DNA from: Gavia stellata
Lineage: Eukaryota; Chordata; Aves; Gaviiformes; Gaviidae
Reading direction: 5' to 3'
DNA length: 64,000 bases
Assembly: GCF_030936135.1 (NCBI RefSeq)
Contig: NC_082595.1
Span: 105,255,334 to 105,319,333 of the forward strand
The notes under the pieces were generated by a model that was not told the origin of the DNA, searched no databases, and worked only from the letters and a program-made list of their open reading frames with translations. Positions within the stretch are counted from its first letter, which is position 1. The number at the start of each line of letters is the position of its first letter. Shown here piece by piece: positions 35,496 to 47,259 of this stretch. A program made the position numbers and the translations under genes.

Positions 35496-35812
35496 ATAGA
35501 ACAGAAATTGAATAGAAGAGTTCAGTTGGAAGGGACCTACAACGATCATCTAGTCCAACTGCCTGACCACTTCAGGGCTGACCAAAAGTTAAAGCGTGTT
35601 ATTAAGGGCGTTGTCCAAATGCCTCTTGAATACTGACAGGCTTGGGGCATCGACCTCCTCTCTAGGAAGCCTGTTCCAGTGTTTGACCACCCTCTTGGTA
35701 AAGAAATGCTTCCTAATGTCCAGTCTAAACCTCCCTGGTGCAGCTTTGAACCATTCCCATGCATCCTGTTGCTGGATACCAGGGAGAAGAGATCAGCACC
35801 TCCAGTTGATTT
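35496..35812 (-). mobile_element. CR1 LINE 3' fragment
   Basis: It begins 'agaacagaaattgaatagaagagttcagttggaagggacc', passes through 'atctagtccaactgcctgaccacttcagggctgacc' and 'cctgttccagtgtttgacc', and ends near 'gagaagagatcagcacctccag'. It shares a distinctive 3' UTR with the fragment at 47129-47259, so both belong to one subfamily different from the copy at 28330. No frame survives intact. Confidence 0.9.
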
Positions 35813-38800
35813 TTGAACTTCTTTTTTAAATGCTTAAAGTGAAAGTCCCTATTGAAATAAATGAATGCTACTACATTTATTTCAGCTGAGCTGTACAAAT
35901 TCATTCGGTTTTGAGGAAGCAGGCCTTTATTTAAGGCAGAACAAATGATTAATTGTTCTTTTCCTAGTGATCTGAGGGCAAACTCATATCATCTTCTTTT
36001 CCCGTATATTACCAAAATTTCTTTATATTGTTTCTTTAGCTTTGGCAGTGGTGTAGTGTTGAGAGTTATGGTTGTGTCTGTGAAGTTGAAAGCCTTTTTT
36101 TTTTACCTTTTTTTATAACAAAAGCATACTGCATAGATGCAGATTAACAGTAATTTATAGAATACGCTTGATTTATCATGATTAAAAAAAGCATTTTCCA
36201 TTTAACACAATACAGGTATAATGTAATTCCCTTGAAATAACTCTTGCCAAAAAGGGAATAGATCTGCCTATTTTTCTTGGATCAAAATCAACCCAGTCTT
36301 AAGCGTATGTAGTAATAGCCAGAGATTTGTCTATACTGACATGCTCTCAAAAAGAGTAACGTAAATTCAGAATAACTTTGCAGAGTGTCATATATTTGTC
36401 TATGAGCCTCAGTATCTGTAGGATTGGATGTACATTAGCTTTGTGTGAAAGCACTTTGTACCAGGTGAGTACAGGAGTATGTTATTTCTCTGGTCCCACT
36501 TTCAGAAACATCTGTACCACTTCAGTGGCAGCTGTGCATGTGCATCTGAGAGGAAAATTGAACTAAGTAAGGAATTTAATCAAAATTCTTTGTCTCCAGG
36601 AAGCTGTCTAGCTGGGTTTGGAAGAGGATAGTGAACACTGCAATTAGAGTTATCGTTAATAAGAATTGTATTGTAACAGACATTATAATTGAGCCTTGAA
36701 TTATAGCCAGCTAAATCTTGATTCCCTTTTACTTCTGCAGGGATCTTGGTGGCAGCTAAGCACTTACAAGCATCCTTTTTCTTTGGTGAATCATAACTGC
36801 AAAAAGTAGTTTTAGTGCTCAGTGAAGAATGGGGTCTTTTGCTGCCCCTCAGAAACGATTTGCAAGTCTTAACTCTCTCGATAAAAGGAGTAAAATTCTC
36901 ATCTTTCCTTATTTAGTATAGATTGGTTACCTCTGGAAATATTTTAGCAGTGACTTCAGCCTGATAGTGATCAGAGTCCAGAAGCAAAAGTTTGAGGAGA
37001 AGAGATTTCTCCTATGCATTTTGCTGCCAGCTTAGTGACTGATTTCAGGTGTATTACTTGCTCCTTCATTTTTTAAATTTGACAGAAAAGGGGGTTGTGC
37101 CTCTCAAAATTCTCATGAAATTCATGTTTGCGAGTACTGTGAGACTCGCTGTAAGAAGAGGCTATTGACGTGAAAAAAATTATTTGATGAATAAAAAAGG
37201 TTCAGAGATTTGTAGGAATTTAGTGGATTTAAATTGAACGTACCAGATTGTTGCCTGATGGAAAAGGATCAGCGTAATAAAATGTAGCTTCAAGTTTCCC
37301 AGTTGCTCTTCCTTTGCACTGAACGCTGCGTTGCTGTGTACTGTGCCCATCGGTTTCACTGAAATTACCTGTGGTATTAGACGCTATTTAATGTGGGTAA
37401 GTGAAACAGAAGAGGCGCTTGAAATGATCCAACAGCATTCTTATTGGCAACCTCAGCTGAGAAGCAATGATTTGACTAAGAATTGGAAGTCTCTCCCCTT
37501 GAAAGTGGTCCCCATGGCATTGAGGCATTATTTGGATAGCTGCTGACGTGCTTGGTGCAAACAAAGGGAAGACTTCCGGATTGCTTGTAAACACTGTCTT
37601 ATATTCATCTAGGAAAAAGGCAGGATGAGTTTCTTTCTTGTAAAGTAAAGATTATAAAGACATTTCTTCGAGATAACATACACGGGCACTTCCTCCCCTG
37701 ACAGAGACTTCTCTGTTGACATGAAACGTGCTGAATGATTTGGTGACTGCTAGCTCCAATTTTGGAGCACCTGCTAACCTCCACAGGATTTCCTTTCACG
37801 GAGGGATTGTAGCATCATGCTCCCTTCCTGTTGTGCATAGAAATGAAACTGCTAGCAAATAATTAAACCTCCTACTCCTACCTCACAAAAGCCTTGAAGA
37901 ACTGGATTTCAAGGTATTAAAAAACAGTTCACAAAGCAGATTATGTAAAGTACCAGAGAACTAATAGCCTCTGTTCATCAAGTTTTTAAAAGCTTAGAAC
38001 TCATCCAAAACAGTGCCGTCTTTTCGAAAATTAGATTTCTGTTTTCAAACAGAATATTTTTGCTGGGTCCTCTTTGCACTTATTGTCAATGATCCCAGTG
38101 TGCCACTCTGCCTACTCACAGCTCATATGTACATTTAAGGACTAGGACCTGAAAGGTTTGCATCAATTCTTGATCATTAGAGTTCCAGGTCCTGACAAGA
38201 ATAACATTGTTTTCTAATAATTTATGCCCCAAAAAATCAAACAATTGCTGAAACAACTGTGCAGTGAATAGTGTTTGTTAGTGTAACATGTACAAATGGT
38301 TACTACATCAGCTAAATGAGAAACTCTATCAGCTAGCACCAGTGATAGGCTTGTCTCCCCTTATTGACAAAATAGAACTGACATCACCATATTTACCTAA
38401 TTAAGAAGTCTAAATTGAGAGCTTAGTTACCTTAGGCTACCTAAATAGTTAGCCTTTGGATACGCCTCCCTCTCTATTGATTAGATAAAGAGCTTAATAA
38501 GGTTCCTAAGTCAGGCAGCTCAGCTAGGCAGGGTTTGTGGAAGGGGTAATATTTTCTTAATTAGACAACACGCGGTGTCATCCCTCTGCAGTGGCTACGG
38601 GGCAGCCACATGTCAGGTGCATTACCCGAGCAGTTGCTGTGTGGCCAGAGATCTCTGCAGGCTTGTGATCTTCAGGGCTCGGTGGGCTGGTCCTAGTGCT
38701 GCAGTGACGTGCGTGGGAGATCCCTGGGGAGGACCATTGCCAAGGAGCTCGTACAGTCTTTTGGCGCTGGTAAGCAACTGAATGGGCGGCCTCGGAGGAG

Positions 38801-40070
38801 ACGCATACTGCAGTGGGAAGCAGCGATTCGGCGTTGGCATGCGTTCTGCTGAGTCTTGCTGAACCAGCGCCAGGGGGCTGTTAGGGGGCTTTACATTGAA
38901 AGCGACATCTCTCAGTTGAGATAGATTATTTAGCTTTAGTTACTCAAGGGCATTGTAAATCTTACTTAATTTTTTTTCACAAGACTGCTGGCTGCAGAAG
39001 TTTGTACTTCGTTGCACAGCACTCGGTGCGAGGGATCTTAAATGTTATAACCGTGGTGTCATCAGGCAGAGCCAGTGCATCTTTGCAGCTGAGACAGCAG
39101 CAGATCCATGCGGTCAGGTGGTGTAGTCATTTATCTCCCATCCAACATCCTGGGTTTTCTAAAACTCAGTGTTACAGCAGTGGTTGTGAGGCACACTTGA
39201 TTTATAGCTCTCCCTCTGTCTCTGCTTATGGTATCCCAAGCCTGGTTTCCCCTTCCAGATCTTTTCCCTTTGATCCTGCATGGTGATTGGTTTGTAGTTG
39301 TCTCTTGCTGCTCTAAATCTCTTCCTTTTGCACATTTAATGATGCAACTACGTTGATTTAGCAAGATTGTCTTCTTTTATTTTGTTCTCAGTGAGAAACT
39401 GGAGACTTTTGGTTTGGTAAGGGTGGTTTCCTCCTGGACAGAGGAAAAGACCTAACACTTAAATAGTTCATTTTCCAATCTATGATTTCTGTAAACAATA
39501 CACTCCCTGATGCATTTGTTCGGTCTAGTTTTAAATAATCTGAATAAGAATGCTATTTTGCTACTTTCAAACCATTGAAGTTGCTGCTGTTGCAACATTA
39601 AAAGTAGCAGGTTTCTGTTGAAATTCTTTACCCTGTATTAGAAAAAAAAAAAAAACCAAACCACAAAACAAAGAAGTGGTTGTTTGGAAATTACACTATA
39701 ATACTATATAGGGATTGTAGTTATGGGAACTTACACTTTCATTCTCCTCTGTGGATAAATTTCTTTTTACGCTGTGAGGAGGGATTTCCAGGATGAGAGG
39801 AGGGCCTCATACTTCGGGAGGTGAAATCTAGCCATATCTAGGGCACATAAAAGAAAATAGATGATGAGTCACACAGTGGATGAGTTTCTGAGGCATCACC
39901 ATGAAGTGTTGCCATTTCCGGGCTAGAACGTACAATTTTCAGCCTGAAGGTTTGAAGTACATTTTGTTGTTGTGAAAGCTGTAATTTTGGTGGAAAAGCC
40001 TTTCCCACAAAATTTATTTTGAAGGTTGAGGATCTGAGACTGAAATTCATAGGCTAACTGCCAACTTTAT
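35813..40070 (+). other. Non-coding DNA, presumed FKBP1B intron 2 or downstream
   Basis: AT-rich except for a CpG-containing patch at 38560-38900 that carries a CTCF-like motif. Around 38395-38540, 'cttaggctacctaaatagttagcc' and nearby phrases resemble a very old amniote repeat. No FKBP1B exon 3 or 4 was seen, and no other gene. Confidence 0.45.
38864..38880 (+). promoter_or_regulatory. CTCF-like motif
   Basis: CCAGCGCCAGGGGGCTG fits the CTCF core (CCACCAGGGGGCGC type) and lies in a locally CpG-rich patch within otherwise AT-rich DNA. This is a motif match by eye only. Confidence 0.35.
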
Positions 40071-41293
40071 ATCATAGAATCACAGAATGGTTTGGGTTGG
40101 AAGGGACCTTTAAAGATCATCTAGTCCAACCCCCCTGCCATGGGCAGGGACATCTTCCACTAGATCAGGTTGCTCAAAGCCCCATCCAACCTGACCTTGA
40201 ACACTTCCAATGATGTGGCATCCACAGCTTCTCTGGGCAACCTGTTCCAGTGTCTCACCACCCTCATTGTAAAAAATTTCTTTGTTATATCCAGTCTAAC
40301 CCTACCCTCTTTCAGTTTAAAACTGTTGCCCCTTTTCTTGTCACTGCAGGCCCTGGGAAAAAGTGTCTCTCCATCTTTCTTATAAGCCCCCTTTAAGTAT
40401 TGAAAGTCTGCAACAAGGTCTCCCCGGAGCCTTATCCAGCTTGAACAATCCCAACTCTCTCAGCCTTTCCTCATAGGAGAGCTGTTCCAGTCCTCTGACC
40501 ATTTATTTGCGTGGCCCTCCTCTGGACCTGATCTAACAGGTCTATGTCTTTCCGGTACTGGGGACCCCAGAACTGGATGCAGTACTCCATCCAGGTGGGG
40601 ATCTCATGAGAGCAGAGTAGAGGGGGAGAATCACCTCCCTCAGCCTCCTGGCCATGATTCTTTTGATGCAGCCCAGAGTACAATTGACTTTCTGGGCTGC
40701 AAGCACGTGTTGTCGGCTCATGTCCACCAGTATCCCCAAGTCCTTCTCTGTAGGGCTGATCTCAATCCATTCATTCCCCAATCTATTGATATTGGGGATT
40801 GCTGTGACCCAGGTGCAGGACCTTGCACTTGGCCATGTGGAACTTTATGGGATTCACATGGGATTCCTCAAGCCTGTCAAGGTCCCTCTAGATGAAATCC
40901 CTTTCTTCAAGCGAATCAGCTGCACCACTTAGCTTGGTGTCATCTGCAAACTTGCTGAGGGTGCACTCAATCCCACTGTCTATGTCACTAATAAAGATAT
41001 TGAACAGTACCAGTCCCAATATGGACCCCTGAGGGACACCACTTATTACTGATCTTCATTTGGACATCGAGCTGTTGACTGCAACTCTTTGAATATGTCC
41101 ATCTGGATTCAGCCAATTCCTTATCCATCAAATAGTCCATCCAGCAAATCCATACCTCTCCAGTTTAGCAACAAGGATGTTGTGTGGGACCGTGTCAAAG
41201 ACCTTACAAAAGTCAAGATAGGTGGCATCAGTGGCTCTTCCTTTAGCCACTAATGCAGTCACTCCATCGTAGAAGGCCATCAGGTTAGTCATA
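40071..41293 (-). mobile_element. CR1 LINE, 5'-truncated
   Basis: It begins with 'atcatagaatcacagaatggtttgggttggaagggacc' and runs through the 3' UTR and the 3' part of ORF2 to about 41293 ('catcgtagaaggccatcaggttagtc'). The reverse transcriptase box FADD is intact at 40939-40950, but the frame is broken by stops and shifts; only pieces such as the complement of 40542-40781 stay open. It is older than the copy at 28330 and differs from it in the 3' UTR (tttaaagatcatctagtccaaccccc). Confidence 0.93.
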
Positions 41294-41822
41294 TTGGTCT
41301 GAGCTAAAGTATTGTATATTAACCAAAATTTGTGTCAGTATTTAAAAAGTTGTGAATCTGAATTTGACAGATTAGGGTTATCTTCAGTTGTGATCTGAAT
41401 TAGTCTTACATGGTTTCTGCCCATTTTCATTGTAAGGAAAAATTATTTTTTCTTATTAGGAAGTTATTCTGTCTGACCCTGCTGTAACCCTTTCTTGTCT
41501 TTCTTGCTTGAAAGTTATACTACATGATGATCACCCTACTACACACGTGCAGCCACATTAGGAGCATCCAACTATAGTCTGCAGTACCTCTGTACATGAC
41601 TGCTATCCTCACACAGTTAAATTACAGAGTAAAAGCAGAATTACATGTAATCTCTCATTCTGAAACTGTTCTCTGTTTTTCTGGCAGAAGTTGGAACAGT
41701 AATCAGAAAGACTAACTTTAACCATGAGGGAGAATTCTTCAATGACACCTGTCATTCATGGAGAGGAACGATCTTTTCTGCAGTGTCATGCTGAAACACT
41801 TGACCTTGGCTTGGGCTTGAGA

Positions 41823-42209
41823 TCACTCTCTGGAAGTGTCTCTCTCCACTGATGAGAGCCAGAGATGCTCCTCTGTCATGCTGCCTGTGTGACGAGGTCC
41901 CCACACCCTCTGTATCCCACAGTGGCCAGCTGGCATCAACTCCGGAAAAACTGTGGCTGTGTCTGTCCCACCCTGCCAGGGGAGTTTCTGGAGTGCACAG
42001 ACAGCCCCATCAACAGCTTGTAATTTTACGCTCTGCTTTGAATTTTCTTCTGCTGTCATTTGCACATTGTCTTCAGTCAAATAAATAGCAGGGACAGGTT
42101 CACAGCTCTTCCTTAGGTAGGTCAGCAGTGCTTCTACACAGCACAGCTGAGGGCTATCATCTAACATGCCCATTTTGTCATGTCCTACCTTTTCCTGGCT
42201 GGAGCTCAA
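41823..42209 (-). other. Unrecognised 128-codon open frame
   Basis: This minus-strand frame from an ATG at 42209 ends at 41823, about 30 bases from a CR1 insertion. The peptide has a protein-like composition (for example EALLTYLRKSCEPVPAIYLT and NVQMTAEENSKQSVKLQAVD) with Lys, Glu and Cys well represented. I do not recognise a family and see no splice sites that would settle it. It may be a decayed coding fragment or chance. Confidence 0.2.
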
Positions 42210-42240
42210 AAGTCATGACCTTTTATATCTGAATGCTGGG

Positions 42241-42500
42241 GACTAGGAAATGGCCACAATTTGTGCCAAGGGAGGTTTAGATTGGATATTAGAAAAAACT
42301 TCTTCACGGAAGGGGTTGTCAGACATTGGAACAGGCTGCCCAGGGAGGTGGTTGAGTCACCATCCCTGGAGGTATTTAAAAGACGTGTGGATGAGGCGCT
42401 TGGGGACATGGTTTAGTGGTGGACTTGGCCATGTTAGGTTTATGGTTGGGCTTGATGATCTTACAGGTCTTTTCCAACCTAAACGATTCTACGATTCTAT
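42241..42500 (+). mobile_element. CR1 LINE 3' fragment
   Basis: Sense-strand 3' end of CR1: 'atggccacaatttgtgccaagggaggtttagattggatattag', 'gttgtcagacattggaacaggctgcccagggaggtgg', then 'gggcttgatgatcttacaggtcttttccaacctaaacg' and the octamers ATTCTACG ATTCTATG. It belongs to the same subfamily as 28330-29482. The last codons of ORF2 are present, but with no upstream RT. Confidence 0.95.
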
Positions 42501-43498
42501 GACTTCCAGAGCCTGTAACTCTAAGAATAGGTGTTGAAAAGGCATTGGAACAGGATGGAAATGCCTCATTAAAAAATCATCCTTACCTGTGCCATTAAGA
42601 TTTATTCTATGTGAAACCATTTATATAGCTCATCTCCTTTTCAACATTCATTCCGATTCCTGTCTGGGAGTGTAGGAGTTTTAAACGCTTATGAGTCAAA
42701 TGCAAATTCAGGGTTGATTGATACAGTCATGAAGAACTGCCATCATTAATCCCCTGTGGACAACTTAAAAAGTTGAATCTGATCTAAGTGCTACACCCTT
42801 CATTCATAAATCCCTTTGGAAAGGGAAAAGCGTTTTTTACTCCCCTTTAAAAGACAGGGAAATTCAGAAAGAAAATTATTTGTCCGGGGAACAAAGCAAG
42901 CTTCTGATAAAGCTGGGGGTAGAAATTCATGTGCTTTTGAAGTCCTTATCTATTATATTTACGTATCTATTTATCTATTACATTACCAGCCTATATATTT
43001 TATAAATGTATATATATAGACTGTATCAATTCTGTGGAAGAGCTGTTTCTTTTTTTCCAGACCTCAGAAGTGTTTAACTTTTGAGAACAAACTATTTAAA
43101 TTGAGATGAATGGTGGAAAATCACAATGTACTTTAGTTTTTATTAGGTTTTCTGTCTTTCTCTAACCAATCCTGATTCGATTGGTTATATAAGCATTGCA
43201 GACAGATTAAGGGCTCAATCCTTCCCTGCTATAAAGAATAATAGGGGATTTGATTGTAACGATTCACTTTATTTCAACAAAGTAACTAAAGCTTGCAATA
43301 CGTTGATTCACTAAAACTGTAGAGCCATTTCTGAAGTGCTTTCATAAGACTTGCTATCATAGCACATTCAAAGCTCTTCTTCAGATGCAAAAGTTTCTAA
43401 AGCGTTTGGGAAAACTATATCAAACAAAGTAGGCTGGACCTGAGAGAGCTTGTAGCTATAAACACATGTGCCAGAGGTGATGGAGAGAGAGCTGAGAG

Positions 43499-44260
43499 GT
43501 GATTTGCCATGCAGAAAAAGAGCAATTGGACAGGCTGGATCGATGGGCTGAGGCCAATCGGATGAAGTTCAATAAGGCCAAGTGCCGGGTTCTACACTTC
43601 GGCCACAACAACCCCATGCAACGCTACAGGCTTGGGGACGAGTGGCTGGAAAGCTCCCCCGCAGAAAAGCACCTGGGGGTGTTGGTTGACAGCCGGCTGA
43701 AGATGAGCCAGCAGTGTGCCCAGGTGGCCAAGAAGGCCAACGGCATCCTGGCCTGGATCAGAAAGAGTGTGGCCAGCAGGAGTAGGGAGGGGATCGTGCC
43801 CCTGTACTCGGCGCTGGTGAGGCCGCACCTCGAATGCTGTGTTCAGTTTTGGGCCCCTCACTACAAGAAGGACATTGAGGTGCTGGAGTGTGTCCAGAGA
43901 AGGGCGACGAAGCTGGTGAGGGGTCTGGAGCACAAGTCTGATGAGGAGCAGCTGAGGGAACTGGGGTTGTTTAGCCTGGAGAAGAGGAGGCTGAGGGGAG
44001 ACCTCATCGCTCTCTACAACTACCTGAAAGGGGGTTGCAGAGAGGTGGGTGTTGGTCTCTTCTCCCAAGTGACTAGCGACAGGACAAGAGGAAATGGCCT
44101 CAAGTTGCGCCAGGGGAGGTTCAGGCTAGATATTAGGAAAAAGTTCTTTACTGAGAGAGTAGTGAAACATTGGAATAGGCTGCCCAGGGAGGTGGTAGAG
44201 TCACCCTCCCTGGAGATATTCAAGGAGCGTGTGGATGTGGCATTGTGGGATGTAGCTTGA
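43499..44260 (+). pseudogene. CR1 ORF2 C-terminal fragment
   Basis: An uninterrupted frame encodes the end of CR1 ORF2 from [20 protein letters not shown] through [19 protein letters not shown] to [18 protein letters not shown]. It begins downstream of the catalytic FADD box, so it contains only the thumb and C-terminal region and cannot act as a polymerase. The first few codons, including the ATG, come from flanking DNA; the real element starts near 43520. It is very close in sequence to the copy at 28412-29407. Confidence 0.9.
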
Positions 44261-44407
44261 TGGACATGGTGCTGTGTGGTGTTGGGTGGGTTGTGGCTTG
44301 TTGTTGTTGTGTGGTGGTTTTTTGTTTTGTTTTTTTTTTTTCCCAGGTTGGACTTGATGATCTTACAGGTCTTTTCCAACCGTAGTGATTCTGTGATTCT
44401 GTGATTC
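43520..44407 (+). mobile_element. CR1 LINE, 5'-truncated, with expanded GT/T-rich 3' UTR
   Basis: It starts inside ORF2 and ends in the tail 'gattctgtgattctgtgattcaa'. Between the ORF2 stop at about 44260 and the conserved final segment 'ggttggacttgatgatcttacagg' lies a low-complexity run: 'gttgttgttgtgtggtgg' followed by T-rich sequence to 44340. This run is absent from the copy at 42241-42500. Confidence 0.95.
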
Positions 44408-45867
44408 AATGAATTTTTGGGCTGGGATTTTTTCCCTGCACGAGTGTGGGGAGAAACGTTGACTGACTGCAAAATTCCTCCATACTGTAATGGAGTTATA
44501 CAACCTGTAATCTTTCTGTTATTCTCTCTGTCACCATAGGACTGGCCCATTTGTAGACTACAAAGCATTTAAATGATGACAGCTGTATTAGGCAGTAAGG
44601 GACATGGTTAGCCATCATGTTTATGGACGGCAGTGAGATAAGAATGGCTCCCAGTCTTCAGTGCTTGCCACATTTACTTTAGATTTCGGACACCTCTCTA
44701 CGTCTTGTGGACAAGTAGCTGTGCTGAAAAAGCGAGGGTACTAGGGCAGTAGTTATCTGAACTCTTCTTTTTCCCTTGAGAAACTGGTGTACAATACAGG
44801 CCAAGAGGGTGTCAGCTGATAAAAGCCAGGCAAATGTGAAGTGTTCTCTGGATTTGATGTCAAGGAGCCTGCCATCTCAGAGAAACAGGGCATTGTCTGG
44901 CAGCACCGTGAACGAATGAATGAATGAGTATCCCCAAAGTGCCCTTCCGCTGCACCCTCCTGTTACTCTCTTACTACGCGTAGGACCACCTTTCTTCGTC
45001 TAGTTTTTCTTCAATACTTCAACAAGTTGTAATAGACTTTTAGAAGAATTTTCTAGCCTGTTTGTTTGGTCATATGCAAGTTTTATTACAGTTTTCAGTG
45101 TTACTTGTCATGCAGCTTCTAAGCACGTTCTAACAGTACATTAAATGACGGGACTTGTTTTCTGATTGCATCCTTGGAGGATGAAGCAGTGAAGAGTTTT
45201 AACATATCCAAAAGAACAAGTGAGTGCAGCCCACATTTGAAAACGTTTCTTGTTCTGCAGCGTAGCTTGCTCATCATAGGCACCAAAGATGCTATGATGT
45301 GAGTAGGCAGGGCTGAAACAGGAGGTGCAGGAACGCCGCCAGCTATTTCCTCCTGCCTTTGCACCGCTCTGTCCTGTGCGTAGAAATGTTGCAGTGGCTG
45401 CACTGTAAACTGGGCTGAAAATCTGACATGAATGAAAAGCAAGTTGGGGAAGGAGGGAAGAAGTGGTTGTGAAGGACAGCAGGACATCAGGGTGGAAATG
45501 CAGGGTGATGGAAAAAGCAACAGCAACACTTGTAATCCAGCACTGCTGCACGTCCAGAGTTTTGCAGCAGTGTGGGGAATCAAGGCACTAAGGTGGTTGG
45601 AGAGAAGGGAGAAGACTGGCCTGTGGAAATGAGGGGGAATATTTATTTCTGTTTCCTTGTCGCATTTCTGACCTGTCAAAATTCCCAGTAGTGTACAGTT
45701 TGGGGACCCTCCCGTAGCACACTCTCAATCTCTCTATTGCAATAATGTACTGGGACAAATTTCTCTTTTTAGCATGCTTTGTATATTTAATGCTGCTGTG
45801 GTGGGGGCTGTCTAGTGGTGCCATTATTTGTTTATATAAATGATCTCAGAATAAATTTGTTTGACTT

Positions 45868-45892
45868 CCCCCCCCCCCCCCAAAAAAAAAAA
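45868..45892 (+). repeat. Homopolymer pair C14-A11
   Basis: Fourteen C then eleven A, preceded by TTGACTT. A similar tract lies about 500 bases to the right. Confidence 0.9.
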
Positions 45893-46377
45893 GACAAAAT
45901 ATTTCCTACTTGAATCTCTGGACTAAAGCACATTTTTGGTGCAGTTTGTTTAATGGGTGGGCGGACAATGATTTCTGGGCTGAGATTATGGTTCACGGTG
46001 AGATAATTTTACCTTGAGTAGGCAGACAATGTGTCTATACATGGGGAAAGAATTATTGTTATTAATATGTTTATTAATGAAGTGTACATGACTTTGTTTA
46101 AAGGAAATATTGTTGCCCTTCTACTGAGCGATTGCAAATCTCAAGCCTTTATAATTATCTTCTTATCAGAAAATAAATCAATGTCACTAGCCAAGGTAAC
46201 TTCTGAACATGACTTGCATAAACCTGTCACTGAACAGGATTCATAGGAACTGCATTTGTTCCTGATCAAGGAACGGTGACAACTTGGATATGACAAGCCC
46301 TACCAGGGTGAAGTATTTAAAGACCCCCACCTTACCCTGAAATAGTGGCAATGCTGCACAAGAGGATCCACTTACTT

Positions 46378-46399
46378 CCCCCCCCCAAAAAAAAAAAAA
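46378..46399 (+). repeat. Homopolymer pair C9-A13
   Basis: Nine C then thirteen A, preceded by CTTACTT, resembling the tract at 45868-45892. Confidence 0.9.
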
Positions 46400-47040
46400 G
46401 ATTCATGGCTCTTGGATTTAAAAGTCAAGAAAAGCTGTTTTGCTGAACCTTTCTTTTACTGCTTCTCGTGAAGTGGTGTTTGCTAATTTAGAAATGCTTC
46501 TTTTGGCTGAGCCAAGTGAGGACAGACTCAATGACTGCGCCTGCATGTAGGGAAGATGCTTAGGACCTTTTAATAGTGAGAAGCCACAACTCATGCATGG
46601 TCTTCCACCCGTTGTTTGTCAAAGAGCTGGGGAGACAACTTAGGATCCAATACCAAATATTTTTAATCTGTGGTGTGTATTGATACAACAGAATATTGTA
46701 TTAGCTTAAATATGGAATCAGCATTTATATATGTAAGGGGGATTAGTGTGAATTTTTCCAATTTGTTTTCCTGCTCTTGGACATACTTGAGTAAGACATC
46801 TCTAATACAGGTGTATGTGTGTGCTCTTGAAATATAAAGATCTTGGATTATAATGTTAAAAACTTCAGGTCAAAGTGGGTGGGTTTTTCTTCGTATTCAA
46901 AACATTTTAAAATTAATTATGATTCCTTGTTTTCACTCAGTATTGGAGTTCTGAAATGTATTATGTTGTACCATATCTTGTTCAGCCAGTCTCTCTCATC
47001 TGTGTTTTTGGTCAGTAATAGTGGCAAAATTCTGATTTAG

Positions 47041-47128
47041 GAGAGGGCAGAAGGGGAGGGCAGAAAGAGAGGGGAGAAGGAGAAGGAGAAGAGAAGGAGA
47101 AGGAAAAGGGAAAGAGTAGGGAAGGAGA
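47041..47128 (+). repeat. Polypurine GGAGAA-type low-complexity tract
   Basis: Nearly ninety bases of almost pure purine on the plus strand (gagagggcagaaggggagg, then ggagaaggagaaggagaag). It runs directly into the 3' end of a CR1 fragment, whose own GAATAG-type tail may have seeded the expansion. Such tracts can adopt triplex DNA. Confidence 0.9.
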
Positions 47129-47259
47129 AGAGAATAGTTCCGTTGGAAGAGACCTACAACAATCATCTAGTCCAACCGCCTGACCACTTCAGGGCTGACC
47201 AAAAGTTAAAGCATGTTATTAAGGGCATTGTCCAAATGCCTCTTTAAACACTGACAGGC
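47129..47259 (-). mobile_element. CR1 LINE 3' fragment, short
   Basis: 'gttggaagagacctacaacaatcatctagtccaaccgcctgaccacttcagggctgacc' and onward match the fragment at 35496-35812 closely; several differences are CG versus CA. It stops near 'ctgacaggcaatttgg'. Confidence 0.9.

Larger units (their letters stand above)
44408..47040 (+). other. Non-coding DNA with two C(n)A(n) tracts
   Basis: No recognised gene. A 186-codon minus-strand frame at 45119-45679 overlaps a 136-codon frame in another phase at 45141-45551; neither has a recognisable domain. Two homopolymer pairs, C14A11 at 45868-45892 and C9A13 at 46378-46399, each follow a similar ACTTCC phrase. Confidence 0.45.
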
